DNA of 9,935 nucleotides from Myxococcales bacterium (lineage in GTDB: Bacteria; Myxococcota; Myxococcia; Myxococcales; Anaeromyxobacteraceae), in the NCBI GenBank assembly GCA_021784995.1, contig JAJYHA010000446.1, positions 1-9,935 of the forward strand, read 5' to 3'. The translations under genes and the position numbers were made by a program. The number at the start of each line of letters is the position of its first letter. The stretch's first letter is position 1. The notes under the pieces were generated by a model. That model did no database searches and had not been told where the DNA came from. It was given only the letters and a program-made list of their open reading frames with translations. This document shows, piece after piece, positions 5,911-9,935 of the stretch.

Positions 5911-7080
5911 TCACGCACCGACGGCGCGCGCCCGGGTGAGGCCCGCCGCGTCGCGCAGGGCCTCCTTCCGGTCGGTCCGCTCCCAGGTGAAGTCGCGCTC
6001 CGTCCGGCCGAAGTGGCCGTAGGCTGCGGTCTTCTCGTAGATCGGGCGGAGCAGGTCGAGCTCCTGGATGATGGCGCGCGGCGTGAGCGCGAACACCTCG
6101 CGCACGGCCGCCGCGATCCTCCCCTCCGGCACCGCGGCCGTCCCGAACGTCTCCACCATGATCGACACCGGCTCCGCCACCCCGATCGCGTACGCCACCT
6201 GCACCTCGCACCGGCGCGCCAGGCCGGCCGCCACCACGGTCTTGGCGATGTGGCGCCCCATGTACGCCGCCGAGCGATCGACCTTGGACGGGTCCTTGCC
6301 GCTGAAGGCCCCGCCGCCGTGCCGCCCCATGCCGCCGTAGGTGTCGACGATGATCTTGCGGCCGGTGACGCCCGTGTCGCCCATGGGGCCGCCGATCACG
6401 AAGCGGCCGGTCGGGTTGATGAAGATGCGCGTCTTGCGGTCCACCAGGCGCCGCGGGAGGGCCTTCGCGATCACCTCCTCGCGGACCGCCGCGTGGAGCT
6501 TCCGGTTCGAGATGCCGGCCGAGTGCTGCGTCGAGACCACCACCGTGTCGATGCGGGCGACCTTCCCGCCGCGGTACTCGACCGTGACCTGGCTCTTTCC
6601 GTCCGGGCGGAGGAAGTCGAGGCCCGCCCGGCGCGCGCGGGCGAGCTGGCGGGTGACGGCGTGCGCGTACTGGATGGGGGCCGGCATCAGCTCCGGCGTC
6701 TCGTCGCAGGCGTAGCCGAACATCATCCCCTGGTCGCCCGCCCCGCCGGTGTCGACCCCCTGCCCGATGTCGGGCGACTGCTGGTCGACCGCCACCAGCA
6801 CGCCGCAGGTGCCGCCGTCGAACCCCATCTCGCCGTCGGTGTAGCCGATGCGGTTCACGACGCTCCGCGCCAGCCGCGCGTAGTCCACCCGGGCGGTGGT
6901 CGTGATCTCCCCGGCGATCATGACGAAGCCGGTCTTGAGGAGCGCCTCGCAGGCGACCCGCCCCTTCGCATCCTGCGCCAGGACCGCGTCCAGGACGGCG
7001 TCCGACACCTGGTCGGCCATCTTGTCGGGGTGCCCCTCGGTCACGGACTCCGAGGTGAAGAGGTAGTCGGTCTGCGCCAT
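5911..7080 (-). CDS. metK: S-adenosylmethionine synthetase (methionine adenosyltransferase)
   Basis: This 389-residue cytosolic enzyme makes S-adenosylmethionine from ATP and methionine, with hydrolysis of the triphosphate. Motifs are near-invariant: [13 protein letters not shown] (8-20) with catalytic His17 and Asp19, [12 protein letters not shown] (113-124; PROSITE-type signature 1), and [19 protein letters not shown] (255-273; signature 2 and the substrate loop). Length is standard (about 380-400). The ATG at 7080 has a GAGGA Shine-Dalgarno sequence 7 nt upstream. The frame remains open far upstream, but that extension is ptsI read out of frame. The gene has its own promoter and a leader of only about 25 nt. 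It is the first gene of the unit that continues through uppP to the ROK kinase; the 76-nt gap after it shows no intrinsic terminator. The C-terminus is intact. Confidence 0.97.
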   Translation of the reverse strand: MAQTDYLFTSESVTEGHPDKMADQVSDAVLDAVLAQDAKGRVACEALLKTGFVMIAGEITTTARVDYARLARSVVNRIGYTDGEMGFDGGTCGVLVAVDQQSPDIGQGVDTGGAGDQGMMFGYACDETPELMPAPIQYAHAVTRQLARARRAGLDFLRPDGKSQVTVEYRGGKVARIDTVVVSTQHSAGISNRKLHAAVREEVIAKALPRRLVDRKTRIFINPTGRFVIGGPMGDTGVTGRKIIVDTYGGMGRHGGGAFSGKDPSKVDRSAAYMGRHIAKTVVAAGLARRCEVQVAYAIGVAEPVSIMVETFGTAAVPEGRIAAAVREVFALTPRAIIQELDLLRPIYEKTAAYGHFGRTERDFTWERTDRKEALRDAAGLTRARAVGA

Positions 7081-7112
7081 GGCGGGATCCTCGCACGGTC
7101 GGCGGGGCGGTG

Positions 7113-7142
7113 AAGCTACTGGCTCGCGGCGGCCCCTGTCAA
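7113..7142 (-). promoter_or_regulatory. Sigma-70 promoter of metK
   Basis: On the minus strand a perfect -35 hexamer TTGACA (7137-7142) is followed after 18 nt by TAGCTT (7113-7118), which keeps the T, A and final T of the -10 consensus. Transcription should start near 7105, giving a leader of roughly 25 nt before the metK ATG at 7080. The site sits in the 125-nt gap after ptsI, so it separates the PTS operon from the metK unit. Confidence 0.7.
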
Positions 7143-7205
7143 CATGGCGGAGGAGCCGCCGCCGCGCCACCCCGGGCAGCCGGCGAGGACGGGAGCCGAG
7201 GCGTC

Positions 7206-8996
7206 TCAGCCGGCGGCGGGGCCGGCCTCCTGCGCCTCCGCGTCGAGCAGGCCCGGGAAGCGGCGGAGCATCTCCTCCCGCACCTCGCGCTCGATGTCGT
7301 CGGCGGCGGTGAGCTCCAGGATCCGCCGCACCAGGCGGCGTCCGTCCTCCGCGCTGGCGGCGCGGACGACCCGCTTCACCGGCGGGATGGAGGCGCCGTT
7401 CATCGACAGCTCGGAGAACCCGAGCCCGAGCAGCACCAGCGCGTTGACCGGCTCGCCCGCCATCTCGCCGCACATGGAGACGGGGATGCCCGCCGCGCGC
7501 CCCGCGTCGCAGATCATCTTCAGGGTGCGGAGGACGGCCAGGTGCAGCGGCCGGTAGAGGTAGGCGACCTCCTTGTTCTGCCGATCGATCGCCATCGTGT
7601 ACTGGATGAGATCGTTGGTGCCGACGGAGAAGAAGTCGCACTCGCGCGCCAAACGATCTGCGATCACGGCCGCCGCCGGGAGCTCCACCATGATCCCGAC
7701 CGGCGGCAGCGGCACGTCCACACCCTCGGCGCGGAGCTCCTCGCGGCACTCGGCCAGCGCGCACCGGGCGGCCCGCAGCTCCGCCACGCCCGAGACCATG
7801 GGGAACATGACCCTCAGGTTGCCGTGCGCCGAGGCGCGCAGGAGCCCCCGGAGCTGCGACCGGAAGAGGTCGGGATGGCGGAGGCAGTAGCGGACGGCCC
7901 GCAGGCCCAGCGCCGGGTTCTCGTCGTGCGCGCGCGCGCCCGTGGGCAGCTTGTCCGCACCCAGGTCGAAGGTGCGGATGGTGACCGGGCGCGGCGCGAC
8001 CGCCTCCAGGATCCGGCGGTAGTTGCGGTAGTGCTCCTCCTCGCCCGGGAGATCGGAGCGGCCCAGGTAGAGGAACTCGCTCCGGTAGAGGCCGATCCCC
8101 TCTCCGCCGTGGGCGAGCAGGCTCGGGACCTCCTCGGCGAACTCGATGTTGCCGACGAGCCGCACGCGGACGCCGTCGAGGGTGGTGGCCGGCAGCTCGC
8201 TGGTGGTCAGCAGCTCGCGCTCGCTGGCCAGCCAGCGCTCGCGCGCCAGCTCGTAGCCGCTCCGCTCGCCCGGCGACGGGTTGAGCAGCACGACGCCCCG
8301 CTGCCCGTCCACGACGATCCAGTCGCCGCGGTCGGCGACGGCGGTGATGCGCCCCACCCCGACCACCGCCGGCACTTCCAGCGCGCGCGCCACGATGGCG
8401 GTGTGCGACGTCTTGGTGCCGAGGTCGGTGACGAAGGCCGCCACCTTCCGCTCGTGGAGGAGCAGCGCGGTGTCGGCCGGGGAGAGGTCGTGCGCCACGA
8501 TGACCGCGCCCTCGGGGGGCGGCTCGGCCACGTCGATCACCTCGCCCATGAGGTTCTTGATGATGCGCTCCCCGACGTGGTCGACGTCGGCGCGGCGCTC
8601 CTTGAAGTACTCGTCGGAGAGGTCGTTGAAGGCGCTCTTGATCTTGCGGACCGCGCGCTTCACCGCCCACTCGGCGTTCACCAGGTCCTCGCGGACGAGC
8701 CGCTGCGCCTCGGCCACCAGCATCTCGTCCTTCAGCATGAGGCGGTGCATGTCGATGATGGCGACGTGCTCCGACGCCGCCCGCTGCTCCACCTTGGCGC
8801 GCACCTCGGCGAGCTGCCGGTCCGCCGCCTCCATGGCCGCTCGCAGCCGCGCCAGCTCCGCCGGCGCCTCGTCCGCCGCGATGCGGCGCCGGGGCGTGCG
8901 CACGCGGCGCCGGTCCACCAGCCAGCAGCGCCCCGTCGCGATCCCGGGGCTCGCGGCCAGCCCCTGCAGGGTGATGGAGGACCCCACGGGCTTCAC
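7206..8996 (-). CDS. ptsI: PTS enzyme I (phosphoenolpyruvate-protein phosphotransferase)
   Basis: This 596-residue cytosolic enzyme takes phosphate from PEP and passes it to HPr. The N-terminal HPr-binding helical region (about 35-150) is followed by the swivelling phosphohistidine domain with SHTAIVAR, whose His198 is the phosphorylated residue. The PEP-binding TIM barrel carries [10 protein letters not shown] (Arg305), RTFDLGADK (Arg341), the signature [15 protein letters not shown] (457-471) and the acid/base Cys509 in SMCGEMAGE (507-515). All expected catalytic residues are present. There is no N-terminal GAF domain, so this is sugar-type EI rather than the nitrogen-type PtsP. The start is taken as GTG at 8996 because it overlaps the HPr stop (GTGA) and has GGGGAG just upstream. 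The frame continues upstream only as a shadow of ptsH and EIID. A second GTG three codons in is possible. An Ala/Gly-rich tail of about 12 residues ends the protein. Confidence 0.95.
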   Translation of the reverse strand: MKPVGSSITLQGLAASPGIATGRCWLVDRRRVRTPRRRIAADEAPAELARLRAAMEAADRQLAEVRAKVEQRAASEHVAIIDMHRLMLKDEMLVAEAQRLVREDLVNAEWAVKRAVRKIKSAFNDLSDEYFKERRADVDHVGERIIKNLMGEVIDVAEPPPEGAVIVAHDLSPADTALLLHERKVAAFVTDLGTKTSHTAIVARALEVPAVVGVGRITAVADRGDWIVVDGQRGVVLLNPSPGERSGYELARERWLASERELLTTSELPATTLDGVRVRLVGNIEFAEEVPSLLAHGGEGIGLYRSEFLYLGRSDLPGEEEHYRNYRRILEAVAPRPVTIRTFDLGADKLPTGARAHDENPALGLRAVRYCLRHPDLFRSQLRGLLRASAHGNLRVMFPMVSGVAELRAARCALAECREELRAEGVDVPLPPVGIMVELPAAAVIADRLARECDFFSVGTNDLIQYTMAIDRQNKEVAYLYRPLHLAVLRTLKMICDAGRAAGIPVSMCGEMAGEPVNALVLLGLGFSELSMNGASIPPVKRVVRAASAEDGRRLVRRILELTAADDIEREVREEMLRRFPGLLDAEAQEAGPAAG

Positions 8997-9265
8997 CGCT
9001 CCCCGAACCCGTTCTCGATGAGGGCGGTCAGGGCCGTCATGGCCGAGTCCGCGTCCTCGCCGCTGCACGTCACGTCGATGGTGGTCCCCCGTGCCGCCGC
9101 GAGCGTGAGCACCCCCATGATGCTCTTGCCGTTGACCGCGACGCCGTCCTTGGCCACGTGCACCTCGGCCCGGTAGCGGTTCGCCGTCTGGACGAGCTGC
9201 GCCGCCGCGCGGGCGTGGAGGCCGAGCGTGTTCACGATGAGGAACGATCGCACGACGTGCGTCAT
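8993..9265 (-). CDS. ptsH: Phosphocarrier protein HPr
   Basis: This 90-residue protein is the small phosphocarrier between enzyme I and PTS EIIA domains. [12 protein letters not shown] (14-25) holds the phosphorylated His17. NGKSIMGVL (45-53) holds Ser48, equivalent to the regulatory Ser46 that HPr kinase/phosphorylase modifies. The Ser motif suggests HprK control, as in many Proteobacteria with partial PTS systems, but no hprK gene is in the window. Length is normal (85-90). The gene starts 3 nt after the EIID stop and overlaps ptsI by 4 nt. The ATG at 9265 directly abuts an AGGAG. A GTG four codons later (9253) lies 12 nt from the same AGGAG and is an alternative start that would still keep the fold. 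Confidence 0.95.
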   Translation of the reverse strand: MTHVVRSFLIVNTLGLHARAAAQLVQTANRYRAEVHVAKDGVAVNGKSIMGVLTLAAARGTTIDVTCSGEDADSAMTALTALIENGFGER

Positions 9266-9270
9266 CTCCT
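9266..9270 (-). promoter_or_regulatory. Shine-Dalgarno AGGAG abutting the ptsH start
   Basis: The minus strand reads TAGGAGATG: the EIID stop codon TAG overlaps the AGGAG, which runs straight into the ptsH ATG with no spacer. This geometry is unfavourable for fresh initiation and suggests translational coupling to EIID, or use of the downstream GTG at 9253. Confidence 0.5.
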
Positions 9271-9934
9271 AGGGCCCCCCGTGCATCCGCGCCGCGAGCA
9301 GCCCCGCGCCCGCCCCGGCCATGATAGCGGCATAGGCCCCCGGGAGGACGCGCAGCCCGCGGGCCAGGAGCGCGTACCCGAGCGCGGCCGCGAGCGCGGC
9401 CGCGGCCGTCGCCGTCGCCGTCGGCAGCCCGCGGGCGCGGAGCCCGGCCGCCGCCGCGCACAGCCCGCACAGGACGGCCCCGAGCACGCGCAGGCGGTCG
9501 GCCGCGATCGGCAGGGAGAGGCGCGCCACCGCGCCCACGACGGCGTCACCCTCGCGATACCCGGCCCGGAAGAGGCGGACGCGGAGCGCGAGGTGGACCG
9601 CGTTGTAGAGGGCGAGCGCGGCCACCAGCGCGGGCCAGCCGACGAGGAGCGCCCCCAGCACGGCCAGGGCGCCCACCGCGGGGCGGAGCGCGGTCCAGAA
9701 GAAGCCGTCCCCCAGCGCCGCCAGGGGGCCCTGGAGCATCGTCTTGTAGGCGGTTGGCGCCCCCGCCGGCTCGGCGCCCGCCGCCACCCGCTCCTCGTGG
9801 TGGATGGCGCCGCCGAGGATGGCCGCCGCGGTGTAGGGGTGGCAGTTGAAGAACCCGAGGTGGCGCGCCAGCGCCTCGGCGCGGCGCGGCGGATCGGGGT
9901 AGAGCGAGCGCAGCGCGGGCTCGATCGCGAAGGC
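9269..9934 (-). CDS. PTS mannose-family EIID subunit (C-terminal part, start outside window)
   Basis: This is the last 221 codons of a gene that enters from the right edge. The opening readable residues, LRSLYPDPPRRAEALARHLG followed by FFNCHPY, match the EIID pattern of ManZ/AgaD-like proteins (YPDP...LxRHLxFFNTHPY). LQGPLAALGDGFFWTALRPA matches the conserved GPLAGIGDSLFWGTLRP motif. Hydrophobic Ala/Gly/Leu-rich segments then extend to the C-terminus, as expected for the membrane-associated D subunit that works with EIIC. In mannose-class systems EIIC/EIID move the sugar, while EIIA/EIIB carry phosphate from HPr. Those partners would be expected just upstream, beyond the window. TAG at 9271-9269 ends the gene 3 nt before ptsH. 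In related Gram-negatives this block can be regulatory rather than a true transporter; the sequence here cannot settle that. Confidence 0.87.
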   Translation of the reverse strand, partial: AFAIEPALRSLYPDPPRRAEALARHLGFFNCHPYTAAAILGGAIHHEERVAAGAEPAGAPTAYKTMLQGPLAALGDGFFWTALRPAVGALAVLGALLVGWPALVAALALYNAVHLALRVRLFRAGYREGDAVVGAVARLSLPIAADRLRVLGAVLCGLCAAAAGLRARGLPTATATAAAALAAALGYALLARGLRVLPGAYAAIMAGAGAGLLAARMHGGP

Positions 9935-9935
9935 G

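Noticed and set aside
7081..7205. SAM-responsive riboswitch ahead of metK
   Set aside because: The promoter occupies 7113-7142, leaving about 25 nt of leader, and no long paired structure or SAM aptamer core is visible.
5911..8670. Apparent 919-codon minus-strand ORF ending in MetK
   Set aside because: The upstream two thirds is ptsI read out of frame. metK begins at 7080 with its own Shine-Dalgarno and promoter, so this is not a fusion.
7110..9176. Plus-strand ORF of 688 codons opposite ptsI and ptsH
   Set aside because: Same antisense effect: Arg/His/Asp/Gly-rich composition and no motifs, while ptsI on the minus strand is intact.

Overview
This window is very GC-rich (about three quarters G+C by eye). 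Every gene I can support lies on the minus strand, so transcription runs from high to low coordinates. The gene set points to a high-GC Gram-negative bacterium: a mannose-class PTS EIID directly followed by HPr and enzyme I, a Ser46-type site in HPr, a lysine/alanine-rich small basic protein, and an NFACT protein. Myxococcota, and Anaeromyxobacter-like organisms in particular, fit best, but that assignment is inference from gene order and composition. No mobile element, CRISPR array, tRNA or rRNA is visible. The content is mostly conserved core metabolism.

Right part (9934 to 7206): the C-terminal part of a mannose-family PTS EIID subunit (cut by the window edge), then ptsH (HPr) and ptsI (enzyme I). 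EIID and ptsH are 3 nt apart, and ptsH and ptsI overlap by 4 nt. This is the downstream end of a PTS operon and carries phosphate from PEP through EI and HPr.

Middle (7142 to 929): a promoter with a perfect TTGACA -35 box starts a new transcription unit, metK (S-adenosylmethionine synthetase). After 76 nt come uppP (undecaprenyl-diphosphate phosphatase), a NudL-type NUDIX hydrolase, manC (mannose-1-phosphate guanylyltransferase), manB/algC (phosphomannomutase/phosphoglucomutase) and a ROK-family sugar kinase. From uppP onward these genes overlap by 4 nt or are 4-11 nt apart, so they look like one translationally coupled operon. The kinase, mutase and guanylyltransferase could together convert a free hexose to GDP-mannose. 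UppP recycles the lipid carrier on which cell-surface glycans are built.

Left part (856 to 1): a possible promoter, then a 28-residue peptide with 13 lysines, a strong Shine-Dalgarno sequence, and a UUCG-capped intrinsic terminator. Only about 20 nt past the terminator is the GTG start of an NFACT/RqcH ribosome-quality-control gene, which runs off the left edge. The small lysine ORF and its position as a terminated leader just ahead of rqcH are the least ordinary things in the window. Intergenic stretches are short (144, 125, 80 and 76 nt), and none exceeds 300 nt.
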